Positions 26,785-34,796 of a DNA stretch of 38,304 bases are shown here, piece after piece. Under the pieces are notes generated by a model. It ran no database searches. It was not told the DNA's origin and saw only the letters and a list, made by a program, of their open reading frames with translations. This DNA is from an uncultured Collinsella sp. (GTDB lineage: Bacteria; Actinomycetota; Coriobacteriia; Coriobacteriales; Coriobacteriaceae). Position numbers and translations under genes: made by a program. Position 1 is the first letter of the stretch. Each line of letters begins with the position of its first letter. The stretch spans positions 1 to 38,304 of the forward strand of contig CABQJV010000023.1 of assembly GCA_902464565.1 (NCBI GenBank). The letters are read 5' to 3'.

Positions 26785-29211
26785 TTACGCGTGCCAGATC
26801 TCGTCGCGATACTCGCGAATGGTGCGGTCGCTCGAGAACCAGCCGCTCGAGGCGGTGTTGAGCAGGGCCTTGCGGTTCCAGGTCTCCTGGTCGCCATAGC
26901 TGCCGGTGAGCTTCTCCCACGCATCCACGTAGCTGCGGAAGTCTGCCATGACCAGGTCGGGGTCGTTGTTGTTCATGAGCTCGTTGTAGATGCTCTCGAA
27001 GTTGCCCGAAAGGCCGGCAAACGTGTTGTCCTTAAGCTCGTCCATCACGCGGCCCAGACGCTCGCGATCGTTGTTGAGCGTATCCCACGCAAAGTAGCTG
27101 TTCGATGCCCAGAGCTGCTCGACCTCGGGAGCGGTCAGGCCAAAGATGGCCTCGTTCTCGCGGCCGGCCAGATCGGCGATCTCGATGTTGGCGCCATCGA
27201 GGGTGCCCAGCGTAATGGCGCCGTTCATCATGAGCTTCATGTTGGACGTGCCCGAGGCCTCCTTGCCGGCCGTGGAGATCTGCTCCGAGATCTCGGCGGC
27301 GGGGTAGATGAGCTGGGCGTTGCTCACGCGGAAGTTGGGGATAAAGCAGACCTTCATGACCTCGTTGACGCGCGGATCGTTGTTGATGACCTCGGCCACC
27401 GAGTTGATCAGGCGGATGGTCTCCTTGGCAAAGGTGTAGCTCGAGGCAGCCTTGCCGCTAAAGATGAAGGTCGTCGGCGTCACGTGGAAGTTGGGATCGG
27501 CGATGCGACGGTTGTAGATGTCCATCACCTTCATGATGTTCATGAGCTGGCGCTTGTAGGCGTGGAAGCGCTTAACCTGCACGTCGAAGACGGTGTTGGG
27601 GTCAATGACCAGACCGGTCTCGGCCTTGACGTAGGCGGCCAGACGCTCCTTGTTGGCGCGCTTGGAGGCACCCACGGCCTTCAGGAACTCGGTGTCGTCC
27701 TTAAACTCTTTGAGTTTCTCCAGTTCAAAGGCGTCCTTGAGCCAGCCGTCGCCAATGGCCTCGGTCACGAGCTTGGCGTAGGTGGGGTTGGCCTCGGCAA
27801 AGAAGCGACGGTGCGAGATGCCGTTGGTCTTGTTGTTGAACTTCTCGGGCGTCAGGGCATAGAAGTCCTTGAGCACGATGTTCTTGATGATGTCGGAGTG
27901 GATCTTGGCCACGCCGTTAACGCTGTGGCTGCAGATCACGGACAGGTTGGCCATGCGAATCTCGCCGTCCCACAGGATGGCGGTCTGGCGCAGACGCTCC
28001 TGCCAGCCCTCCTGCGTGGTGTCGAACGACTCGTGCCAGCGGCGGCTGATCTCGTCGATGATCTGGTACACGCGGGGGAGGAGCTTGGAGAACGTGCCGA
28101 TGGGCCACTTCTCCAGAGCCTCGGGCAGGATGGTGTGGTTGGTGTAGCTCACGACCTGCGTCACGATGTTCCAGGCGTCATCCCACTCGAGCTTCTTCTC
28201 GTCGATGAGGATGCGCATGAGCTCGGGGCCGCACATGGCGGGGTGCGTGTCGTTGGTGTGGATGGCCACAAACTGCGGCAGCAGCTCCCAGTTCTCGCCG
28301 TGCTCCTTCTCAAAGGTATCGAGCAGGCTGTAGATGCCGGCCGAGACAAACAGGTACTCCTGCTTCAGGCGCAGCAGACGGCCGTGCTCGCCGGCGTCGT
28401 TGGGGTAGAGGATGGCGCTGATGGCCTCGGCCTCGGCGCGCTCGGCGTCGGCCAGGGCATAGTCGCCGCGGTTGAAGGCCTCCAGATCGAAGTGCTCCTC
28501 GACCGGCTCGGCAGCCCAGACGCGCAGCTTGTTGACGGTCTCGCCGGCATAGCCCACGACGGGGATGTCGTAGGGGACGGCCAGGATGTCCTGCGTGTCC
28601 ACCGTGCGGTAGAACGTGCGGCCGTTCTCTTCAAAGCCCTCAACGCGGCCACCAAACTTGATGGTCACAGCCTTGTCCTGACGGCGGACCTCCCAGGGAT
28701 AACCGTGGGTGAGCCACTCGTCGGTGGCCTCGACCTGGCTGCCGTTGACGATCTCCTGCTTAAACAGGCCGTAGCGGTAGCGCATGCCGTTGCCGTAGCC
28801 GGCAATGCCCTCGGCTGCCATGGAATCCAGGAAGCATGCGGCCAGACGGCCCAGACCACCGTTGCCCAGCGCCGGATCGGGCTCCTGGTTCTCGATGACG
28901 GAAAGGTCGAAGCCCATGTCGTCGAGCGCCTCGGCGACCATGTCGCGCACGCCAAAGTTGAGCAGGTAGTTGTCGAGCAGGCGGCCGATCAAAAACTCGA
29001 TCGAGAAGTAGTACACGCGCTTCTTGCCCTCGGCGGTGGCACGGGCGTCGCTCTTGGTGGCAACGGTGCGTGCCTTCTCGGCCACGAGCTTGGCCAGGGC
29101 GTTAAAGCGGTCCAGATCGCTGGCGGCCTCGATGCTTTTGCCACTGATGCTCATGACGGCATCGCGATAGAGCTCGGTAAACTCCTGCTTGTTGTCGAAG
29201 ATCTTATTCAT
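26785..29211 (-). CDS. glgP: Glycogen phosphorylase (GT35)
   Basis: 808 residues, standard length. It releases glucose-1-phosphate from alpha-1,4 chain ends using phosphate and a PLP cofactor. The PLP-lysine motif EASGTSNMKLMMNGAITLGT is present (Lys near residue 658), as are ALGNGGLGRLAACFLDSMA and GTLDGANIEI. The N-terminal regulatory phosphorylation site of eukaryotic enzymes is absent, as expected. AAAGGA precedes the ATG. It lies between the branching enzyme and the ADP-glucose pyrophosphorylase genes, so synthesis and breakdown share a locus. Confidence 0.97.
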   Translation of the reverse strand: MNKIFDNKQEFTELYRDAVMSISGKSIEAASDLDRFNALAKLVAEKARTVATKSDARATAEGKKRVYYFSIEFLIGRLLDNYLLNFGVRDMVAEALDDMGFDLSVIENQEPDPALGNGGLGRLAACFLDSMAAEGIAGYGNGMRYRYGLFKQEIVNGSQVEATDEWLTHGYPWEVRRQDKAVTIKFGGRVEGFEENGRTFYRTVDTQDILAVPYDIPVVGYAGETVNKLRVWAAEPVEEHFDLEAFNRGDYALADAERAEAEAISAILYPNDAGEHGRLLRLKQEYLFVSAGIYSLLDTFEKEHGENWELLPQFVAIHTNDTHPAMCGPELMRILIDEKKLEWDDAWNIVTQVVSYTNHTILPEALEKWPIGTFSKLLPRVYQIIDEISRRWHESFDTTQEGWQERLRQTAILWDGEIRMANLSVICSHSVNGVAKIHSDIIKNIVLKDFYALTPEKFNNKTNGISHRRFFAEANPTYAKLVTEAIGDGWLKDAFELEKLKEFKDDTEFLKAVGASKRANKERLAAYVKAETGLVIDPNTVFDVQVKRFHAYKRQLMNIMKVMDIYNRRIADPNFHVTPTTFIFSGKAASSYTFAKETIRLINSVAEVINNDPRVNEVMKVCFIPNFRVSNAQLIYPAAEISEQISTAGKEASGTSNMKLMMNGAITLGTLDGANIEIADLAGRENEAIFGLTAPEVEQLWASNSYFAWDTLNNDRERLGRVMDELKDNTFAGLSGNFESIYNELMNNNDPDLVMADFRSYVDAWEKLTGSYGDQETWNRKALLNTASSGWFSSDRTIREYRDEIWHA

Positions 29212-29305
29212 ACGTTCCTTTCCCCCGGGGATGTGTCTCCCGGAACGGTTATGACTTGTATCCTACGCCCCGACGGGGCGGGTAATTGCAGTGGTAACGC
29301 TTTTG

Positions 29306-31564
29306 TTACGCTTTCTTGGCAGGAGCCTTAACAGCACCTGCCTTAGCCTTGGGAGCAGCCTTTTTAGTGGTTGCCTTCTTGGCCGTGGTGGATTTGGCCG
29401 TGGTCTTGGCGGCAGACTTGGCAGTCTTCGCCTTAACCGGAGCCTTCTTAGCAGCCGCGGTCTTGGGCTTCACCGAGGACGTGCGCTTGCGCGTCGCCTT
29501 CTTGGGCTCCTCGACCACGGGCGGCTTATAGCTGCTGGGGCCGCGGCGCTTAAGTACCACTCCTGCCAGGCCAGGCACCTTCATCTCGATAGAGTCCATC
29601 TGCCCGTTCCAGGGATACGGCTCGCTCGAACAGGTGTAGGGCTCCTCGCCGGCATATCCGCTGCCGCCAAACTCGGGACGGTCGGAATCGAAAATGACCT
29701 CCCAGTCACCCTCGCGCGGAACGCCCACACGGAAGCTTTCGTAGCTCGCCGGGTCAAAGTTGATCAGGATCACCAGATCGTCATCGACGTCCTCGCCCTG
29801 ACGAACAAAGCTCACGATGGACTGCTTGGAGTTATCCGCGTCGATCCAGGTAAAGCCGTCGTCGGTGTAGCCGCGCTCGTACAGGGCGGGCTCGGCGGTG
29901 TACAGGTGGTTGAGCGCCTTGATAAACGCCTGATGATGACGGTGAGTCTCGTACTCCTCGGTCAGGAACCACTGGATGGACTCGTAGTAGCGCCATTCAA
30001 TAAACTGGCCGATCTCGTTGCCCATAAAGTTGAGCTTGGCGCCGGGGTGCGTCATCTGGTAGAAGGCCAGCGTGCGCAGGCCGGCAAACTGGCGCCACCA
30101 GTCGCCCGGCATGCGGCCGATGAGCGAACACTTGCCGTGCACGACCTCGTCATGGCTCAGCGGGCAGATGAAGTTCTCGGTAAAGGCGTACATGATGGAG
30201 AACGTGAGCAGGCCGTGGTTGCCGGGGCGCCACGGAAAATCGGTCTGCATGTAGTGCAGGGTGTCGTTCATCCAACCCATGTCCCACTTGTAGTGGAAGC
30301 CCAGGCCGCCGTCCTGCGGCGGATAGGTCACGAGCGGCCATGCAGTGGACTCCTCGGCCATCATCATGACGTCGGGGTAGTGTGCCTCTACAGCGCAGTT
30401 GACCTGGCGGATAAACGCGCTGGCGTCCAGGTCCTCCTCGGTTCCGTACTTGTTGAACTTCTTTTGGCCGGGATCGTCAATGCCAAAGTTGAGGTACAGC
30501 ATGCTGGACACGCCGTCCATGCGAATGCCGTCCACATGGAAGTTCTCGAGCCAGTACAGCACGTTGGAGACTAGGAAGGAGCGGACCTCGCCGCGGGCGA
30601 AGTCAAACTTGTGCGTGCCCCAGTTGGGGTGAATCTCGTGCTCAAACAGCATGTGGCCGTTAAAGGTGGCAAGACCGTGGGAGTCGGCGCAAAAACCGCC
30701 GGGCACCCAGTCCATGATCACTCCGATGCCCGCCTCATGGCATGCGTCGATAAAGTGCATGAGCTGCTGCGGGTTGCCGTAGCGCGACGTGGCGGCGTAG
30801 TAGCCGGTCGTCTGGTAACCCCAGGAGCCATCGAAGGGATGCTCCATAAGCGGCATGACCTCGATATGCGTGTAGCCCATGTCGCGCACGTAGTCCACGA
30901 GCTCAACCGACAGGTCGTCGTAGGTGTAGAACTCGCCGCGCTGCGCGGGGAAGGGGTCCATGGGGCCGGGGTAGTTGCCGTACTCGTCGGGCTCGCCCTG
31001 CGGCGCGTCGCCGTGGCGCTTCCACGAGCCAATATGCACCTCGTAGATGTTAAGGGGCTGCGACATGTGGTTATGGCTGGCGCGTCGCTTGAGCCAAGCC
31101 GCGTCGTTCCACTGGTAGCCATCGAGGGTCCACAGCACGCTCGCCGTTCCCGGAGGGCATTCGGCCTTAAAGGCGTACGGATCGGCCTTGTAGAGCTTTT
31201 CGCCCTCGTTGGTCTCGATGAGATATTTATAGAGCTGGCCCTGCTCGGCGCCAGGAATAAAGCCTTCCCAAATAGCGCTTGTATGCACGGGCACCAGCGG
31301 GTTGGCTTGCTCATCCCAGTCGTTAAATTCGCCAATGACGTGAACGCTCTTTACGTCGGGAGCCCAAACGCAAAAACGCCAGCCGCGCGTACGGTTCTGC
31401 GTGTCGGGGTGCGCGCCCATCTTTTCCCAGCTGCGCTCCCACGTACCGATGCCAAACAGATAGACATCGTCTTTGGTGAGCTCCGGCGCGTGCGGGGCGG
31501 CTTTACGGGTAGCAGGCTTTTTGGTTGCTGGCTTTAGCTTTGTATCGCTCACGTTTGATCCCAT
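29306..31564 (-). CDS. glgB: 1,4-alpha-glucan branching enzyme (GH13) with basic N- and C-terminal tails
   Basis: About 752 residues if it starts at the ATG at 31564; ATG 31567 and a GTG at 31552 (weak GGGA ahead) are alternatives, and none has a strong ribosome site. A CBM48-type N-terminal domain (GAHPDTQNRTRGWRFCVWAP) precedes the GH13 barrel. Catalytic residues are Asp in GIRMDGVSSMLY (about 348), Glu in MMAEESTAWP (about 403) and the LSHDEVVHGK motif. It cuts and re-attaches alpha-1,4 chains as alpha-1,6 branches. The first 30 residues are basic (KLKPATKKPATRKAAPH), and the last 75 are a Lys/Ala/Thr tail with TRKRTS. This composition parallels the GlgA tail. It is the first gene of the locus. 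Confidence 0.95.
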   Translation of the reverse strand: MGSNVSDTKLKPATKKPATRKAAPHAPELTKDDVYLFGIGTWERSWEKMGAHPDTQNRTRGWRFCVWAPDVKSVHVIGEFNDWDEQANPLVPVHTSAIWEGFIPGAEQGQLYKYLIETNEGEKLYKADPYAFKAECPPGTASVLWTLDGYQWNDAAWLKRRASHNHMSQPLNIYEVHIGSWKRHGDAPQGEPDEYGNYPGPMDPFPAQRGEFYTYDDLSVELVDYVRDMGYTHIEVMPLMEHPFDGSWGYQTTGYYAATSRYGNPQQLMHFIDACHEAGIGVIMDWVPGGFCADSHGLATFNGHMLFEHEIHPNWGTHKFDFARGEVRSFLVSNVLYWLENFHVDGIRMDGVSSMLYLNFGIDDPGQKKFNKYGTEEDLDASAFIRQVNCAVEAHYPDVMMMAEESTAWPLVTYPPQDGGLGFHYKWDMGWMNDTLHYMQTDFPWRPGNHGLLTFSIMYAFTENFICPLSHDEVVHGKCSLIGRMPGDWWRQFAGLRTLAFYQMTHPGAKLNFMGNEIGQFIEWRYYESIQWFLTEEYETHRHHQAFIKALNHLYTAEPALYERGYTDDGFTWIDADNSKQSIVSFVRQGEDVDDDLVILINFDPASYESFRVGVPREGDWEVIFDSDRPEFGGSGYAGEEPYTCSSEPYPWNGQMDSIEMKVPGLAGVVLKRRGPSSYKPPVVEEPKKATRKRTSSVKPKTAAAKKAPVKAKTAKSAAKTTAKSTTAKKATTKKAAPKAKAGAVKAPAKKA

Positions 31565-31652
31565 CATGACGCGGCAGCGTGTTGCCTTGGTGACTAGATG
31601 CGAAAGGTCCAAGGCTGCACGAATCGAAGGGACGGCGATAGTTCTATGATTC

Positions 31653-31678
31653 GTTCCACCTCGCGTGCTCGGTGGAAC
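31653..31678. promoter_or_regulatory. Hairpin in the glgB leader
   Basis: GTTCCACC (31653-31660) pairs perfectly with GGTGGAAC (31671-31678). It lies about 90 bases upstream of glgB and could be part of its 5' untranslated region. Confidence 0.35.
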
Positions 31679-31788
31679 TTTCGGCACAAAATAAGATAGC
31701 ACCTGTACGTTACTTTTATGAACGAAAGAGGATTTGCGATGGCGTTTAATCGGTAAGCGCCATGTTTATACCACTTGCAGAATTGCCG

Positions 31789-31861
31789 TGGTAAAACTCT
31801 TGACAGTTTTACCAATTAGCGTTTCTAGATTGTTAGGTTGACGTTTGGTAAAACGTTTTTA
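31789..31861. promoter_or_regulatory. Operator-like sites between divergent glgB and HAD phosphatase genes
   Basis: Site 1 (31789-31814) is TGGTAAAACT, 6 bases, then AGTTTTACCA, a perfect 10-bp inverted repeat. A consensus -35 hexamer TTGACA (31800-31805) overlaps its right half and points toward the HAD gene, though the matching -10 is poor. Site 2 (31845-31861) is TTGGTAAAACGTTTTTA, with a LacI-type AAAACGTTTT core. On the minus strand a TATAAA box (31764-31769) could serve glgB. Placement suggests repression of both genes by one protein. Confidence 0.55.
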
Positions 31862-31898
31862 GCAGGTTGTTCACCCTTTGACATCGAAAGGCTCGTTT

Positions 31899-32588
31899 AT
31901 GAACCACATCGCTGCCCCAAGTGTTGCTTTTATTTTCGATTGCGACGGCACACTGGTTAATAGCACCCCCGTTTGGGCCTATGCCCAGCCCGAGTTATTG
32001 CACCGCCACGGTATTGACGTGACTGTCGACGATTTTGCCCAGTTTGAGCACCTGTCGCTCGAGGACGAGTGCCAGGCCTACCACGACATCTGGGGCATTG
32101 GCGAAAATGGCGAGGAGCTCTACCGCGAGCTGAGCAATATCCTGATCGATGGTTACTCCAAGGTCCCGCCGGGCGAGGGCCTGCTTTCATTTTTGAAGCA
32201 GGCGCAGGAGGCCGGTATTGCCATGTGCGTTGCCACGTCCACGCCCGCCGAGTTGGTTAAGTCTGCACTTGCGGGTGCCGGCCTTGATCGCTATATGGAG
32301 TTTATTACCACGACGGGCGAGGCGGGACGCTCCAAGCAGTTCCCCGACGTATACGAGCTGGCGCTGCGCCGCCTTGAGGAGCGCCACGGCTGCAAGTTTG
32401 AGCGCACTTGGGTGTTTGAGGACGCCGTCTTCGGCCTTAAGAGCTCTGGCACCGCAGGTTTTAAGCGCGTGGGTATTTATGACCCGCACGGTCGCATGAA
32501 GCGCGACGACGTGCGCGACAACTGCGACGTCTTTATCGATAGCTATGAGGACCTGGATCTGGCCCGCGTGCTTGCGTTTGAGGGATAG
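31899..32588 (+). CDS. HAD-superfamily hydrolase, beta-phosphoglucomutase-like subfamily
   Basis: 229 residues from the ATG at 31899, with AAAGG seven bases upstream. Motif I FDCDGTLVNST (Asp nucleophile near residue 13), motif II ATSTPAEL (about 111) and motif IV FEDAVFGLKS (about 173) with a helical cap between I and II mark subfamily IA. The DCDGT form is more typical of phosphatases than of true beta-phosphoglucomutases (DLDGV), so sugar-phosphate phosphatase is the better guess. It is divergent from glgB with shared operator-like sites, suggesting a role in sugar phosphate handling. It may continue into thiN (9-base gap). Confidence 0.85.
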   Translation: MNHIAAPSVAFIFDCDGTLVNSTPVWAYAQPELLHRHGIDVTVDDFAQFEHLSLEDECQAYHDIWGIGENGEELYRELSNILIDGYSKVPPGEGLLSFLKQAQEAGIAMCVATSTPAELVKSALAGAGLDRYMEFITTTGEAGRSKQFPDVYELALRRLEERHGCKFERTWVFEDAVFGLKSSGTAGFKRVGIYDPHGRMKRDDVRDNCDVFIDSYEDLDLARVLAFEG

Positions 32589-32597
32589 GCGAGGGCC

Positions 32598-33221
32598 GTG
32601 GCTTGCAAAGTATTAGTAGTTTGCGGCTCCGAGTTGCTGTGCCACCTGGCAGGGGAGTGTGACCACATCGTTGCCGTAGACCGCGGGCTGGACGCCCTGT
32701 TGGGCGCTGGCCTGAGCTGCGACGTATATGTGGGAGATGCCGACACGGTGAGCGATGAGGGACGCGTTCTGGTCGATGCCGCTGCCGGTTTTGAAGTGGA
32801 ACGCCACAGCCCCTACAAGGACTACACTGATCTAGCGCTCGCCCTAGACGCCGTCCGTCGTCGCTGGCCAGCCGCCGAAGTGGTAGCAACCTGCGCCACC
32901 GGCGGCCGCCCGGACATGGCCCTGTCTGTGCTAGGTCTCCTGGCAGGCTATGCGGACGCCCCCGTCTGGATCGAAGAAGACGAAGTGACGGCCAGAATCC
33001 TGCACCAGGACGAGACCTGGATTATCGAAAACGCCGAGGGCAAAACCTTCTCCATCATCGCCATCGCTCCCAACACCAAGGTAAGTGAACACGGCTTAGA
33101 GTGGGAACTAGATCACAGCCCCCTAGGTTTGTTAGCCGACACAGGCATCTCTAATGTCGTAAGGAAAACGGCCAAGATTCAAGTCCACCAAGGCGTTGCA
33201 ATCGCCTATCTCTACAAGTAA
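32598..33221 (+). CDS. thiN: Thiamine pyrophosphokinase
   Basis: 207 residues from a GTG start with GAGGG close ahead. It transfers pyrophosphate from ATP to thiamine. Family motifs: VAVDRGLDALL, YVGDADTVS (about residue 46, where many members have GDFDS), SPYKDYTDLALAL (about 72) and ATGGRPDMALSVLGLL (about 99). The C-terminal thiamine-binding beta domain ends with TGISNVV.KTAKIQVHQGVAI. GDADT replacing GDFDS is a modest deviation at the metal/ATP site. It follows the HAD gene by 9 bases and a hairpin repeat follows it. Confidence 0.87.
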   Translation: MACKVLVVCGSELLCHLAGECDHIVAVDRGLDALLGAGLSCDVYVGDADTVSDEGRVLVDAAAGFEVERHSPYKDYTDLALALDAVRRRWPAAEVVATCATGGRPDMALSVLGLLAGYADAPVWIEEDEVTARILHQDETWIIENAEGKTFSIIAIAPNTKVSEHGLEWELDHSPLGLLADTGISNVVRKTAKIQVHQGVAIAYLYK

Positions 33222-33246
33222 GGCGCCGTCGCGTGAGGGTTTTATC

Positions 33247-33308
33247 GGGACGGGGGTAAATTAGCTATTTTTCGGCGAAGCAAAAAATAGCTAATTTACC
33301 CCCGTCCC
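33247..33308. repeat. Long hairpin repeat, GGGAC/GTCCC class, 26-bp arms
   Basis: The arms 33247-33272 and 33283-33308 are perfect 26-base complements with a 10-base loop. They begin GGGACGGGGGTAAATTAGCT. It lies 25 bases after thiN. The T-rich right end of the left arm precedes the loop, so it is not a standard terminator. Confidence 0.9.
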
Positions 33309-33349
33309 AGGAAAACCCGTAAGTGAATGCAACAAGTCAAAATTACCCC

Positions 33350-33378
33350 TTGCATCAAGCAAAACATTCCCCTATAGT
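33350..33378 (+). promoter_or_regulatory. Promoter of the tRNA-Ala gene
   Basis: TTGCAT (33350-33355), 17 bases, then TATAGT (33373-33378). Transcription would begin about six bases before the mature tRNA. Confidence 0.75.
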
Positions 33379-33391
33379 ACTACCTCGTCAC

Positions 33392-33467
33392 GGGGGCGTA
33401 GCTCAGCTGGGAGAGCGCTTGACTGGCAGTCAAGAGGTCAGGGGTTCGATTCCCCTCGTCTCCACCA
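33392..33467 (+). tRNA. tRNA-Ala (anticodon GGC)
   Basis: A full cloverleaf is visible. The acceptor stem GGGGGCG/CGTCTCC includes the G3-U70 pair that identifies alanine tRNAs. The D arm is GCTCAGCTGGGAGAGC. The anticodon stem CTTGA/TCAAG encloses CTGGCAG with anticodon GGC, reading GCC/GCT. The T arm is AGGGGTTCGATTCCCCT, and the 3' CCA is encoded. It has its own promoter and terminator. Confidence 0.98.
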
Positions 33468-33477
33468 TCGTGAATGT

Positions 33478-33507
33478 AAGGCCACTCATTTGAGTGGCCT
33501 TTTTTTA
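33478..33507 (+). terminator. Terminator of the tRNA-Ala gene
   Basis: AAGGCCACTCA (33478-33488) pairs with TGAGTGGCCTT (33491-33501), followed by a run of T residues. It starts 11 bases after the tRNA. Confidence 0.93.
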
Positions 33508-33618
33508 TTTGCAACATCTTTTGATATCCATTTGGGGAGAGACACCAAATGGGGATGTTCCAATGCCGCCAGGTTGAAACCTGTCCCTAAATACGAGGTT
33601 GTGCGCCAGCCTCTTCAA

Positions 33619-34554
33619 CTACTCCAAAAAATTCATAACCAGCGAGACCATGGACTCTTTTTCTTCAGGTCTCGACTCAGCAATCATGAGCGCGACAGCA
33701 ACAAGCGTGCTGTCTGCGATTCGTTTGTCTAAGCCGCGAAAAAGCAGTCCGTTGCGATCTAGATAGTAGAGAAAGAGGCTGCATCCGATTCGCTTGTTTC
33801 CATCGAGAAATGAATGGTTCTTGATGATGAGGTACAACAGATTTGCTGCTTTTTCCTGTACGGATCGATAAAGGTCTTGGCCACCAAACGACTGGTTGAT
33901 TACCGAGATACTGCTGCGGAAGGACTCATCTTTTTCTACGCCAAACAGGTCGCTCGTAAATCGGCTGCGCATTTGGGCTATTTATCTCATACAGAGCTCG
34001 TATTCGAGTGTGTATACCCCAGTTTGTCCCTTGGGCCGATCAATGGATTCACGATCGTACTCATCGAGCAGTTTAAAGACATCTATATAGCTCTCAACGA
34101 TATCGAGTATCTCACGAGAGCCGAGGTCTTCGGGTAGACGTTCGATAATCTGAGCGACTGTCCCTAGTTGCTCGAGTCTACGTTCGTTTTCAACGTGTCC
34201 TTGAATAATAAACTTGTGAAGCACATTGGTTGCCCAGCGACGGAATTCAACGCCGCGTTGAGATTTAACGCGGTATCCAATGGACAATATCATGTCTAAG
34301 CTGTAATGATCAGTTTGATATCTTTTGCCGTCAGCAGCAGTTGTCGCAAAATTTGCGACAACTGAATCATCGTCGCTTAATTCCTCCTTTAAAGCGTTAT
34401 TGATATGCTTGCCGATTGTTTTGACATCCCTATCAAACAGCGTTGCCATCTCATTTCGGGTCAGCCATACAGTTTCGCTTCCTTTGTCAATTACAACAGG
34501 AATCGTGACCTCTCGGTCGTTGGATTCAAAGAGAACAATCTGATTTCCATTCAT
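33619..34554 (-). pseudogene. RhuM-type protein fused to a Doc/Fic domain, split by one in-frame stop
   Basis: The start at 34554 has GGAG seven bases upstream. Residues 1-190 match the RhuM virulence-associated family (VWLTRNEMATLFDRDVKTIGKHI, DHYSLDMILSIGYRVKSQRGVEFRRWA). After YELCMR comes TAA (33982-33984). The same frame then continues with IAQMRSRFTSDLFGVEKDESF and a Doc-like Fic fold with HSFLDGNKR, the catalytic/anion-site motif of Doc kinases. Intact relatives read through here, so a single substitution (for example GAA to TAA) would explain it. Both halves are otherwise undamaged. Lower GC than its neighbours and its position beside a tRNA suggest acquisition by transfer. A separate Doc-half product from an internal ATG (33972) is conceivable. 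Confidence 0.82.
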
Positions 34555-34656
34555 TTTCGCGCTCCAAATCAATCCATTGGGCACATGCATGTCCAATTCG
34601 ATACTCGATTGTCTGCCGAACTTTATGGGTGCCGGCCAGCAGGGGCGCGTACCTGC

Positions 34657-34716
34657 CTAAGGGCTCTGAGTGACGGTCGCTGTGAATAAAGCATCCATCT
34701 CGCCGATACGTACCAT
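34657..34716 (-). CDS. Possible 19-residue leader peptide
   Basis: ATG at 34716 is preceded by GGAGG at a 7-base distance and encodes MVRIGEMDALFTATVTQSP before a TAG. It lies between the LexA-like palindrome and the RhuM-Doc pseudogene, on the same strand. It is too short to recognise and could be a leader peptide, a decayed gene start or chance. Confidence 0.25.
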   Translation of the reverse strand: MVRIGEMDALFTATVTQSP

Positions 34717-34762
34717 TGGGGGCCTCCGTACCGGCTCACGTTGCCCGTATACCTTTGACGCT

Positions 34763-34796
34763 ATTCTATCAGATATAGAACGCATGTTCTATATCT
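34763..34796 (-). promoter_or_regulatory. LexA-like palindrome overlapping a promoter
   Basis: AGATATAGAAC (34771-34781) and GTTCTATATCT (34786-34796) form a perfect 11-bp inverted repeat around GCAT. The core GAAC-GCAT-GTTC fits the Gram-positive SOS box (CGAACRNRYGTTYC) at 12 of 14 positions. On the minus strand a TAGAAT -10 box (34763-34768) follows, so a bound repressor would cover the -35 region. Transcription would head toward the pseudogene. Confidence 0.5.

Noticed and set aside
26791..29331. An 846-codon open frame on the plus strand opposite glgP
   Set aside because: Antisense shadow; the glgP motifs and ribosome site on the other strand are clear.
31899..32588. True beta-phosphoglucomutase
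   Set aside because: Motif I is DCDGT rather than DLDGV, so a phosphatase is more likely; kept as a subfamily-level call only.
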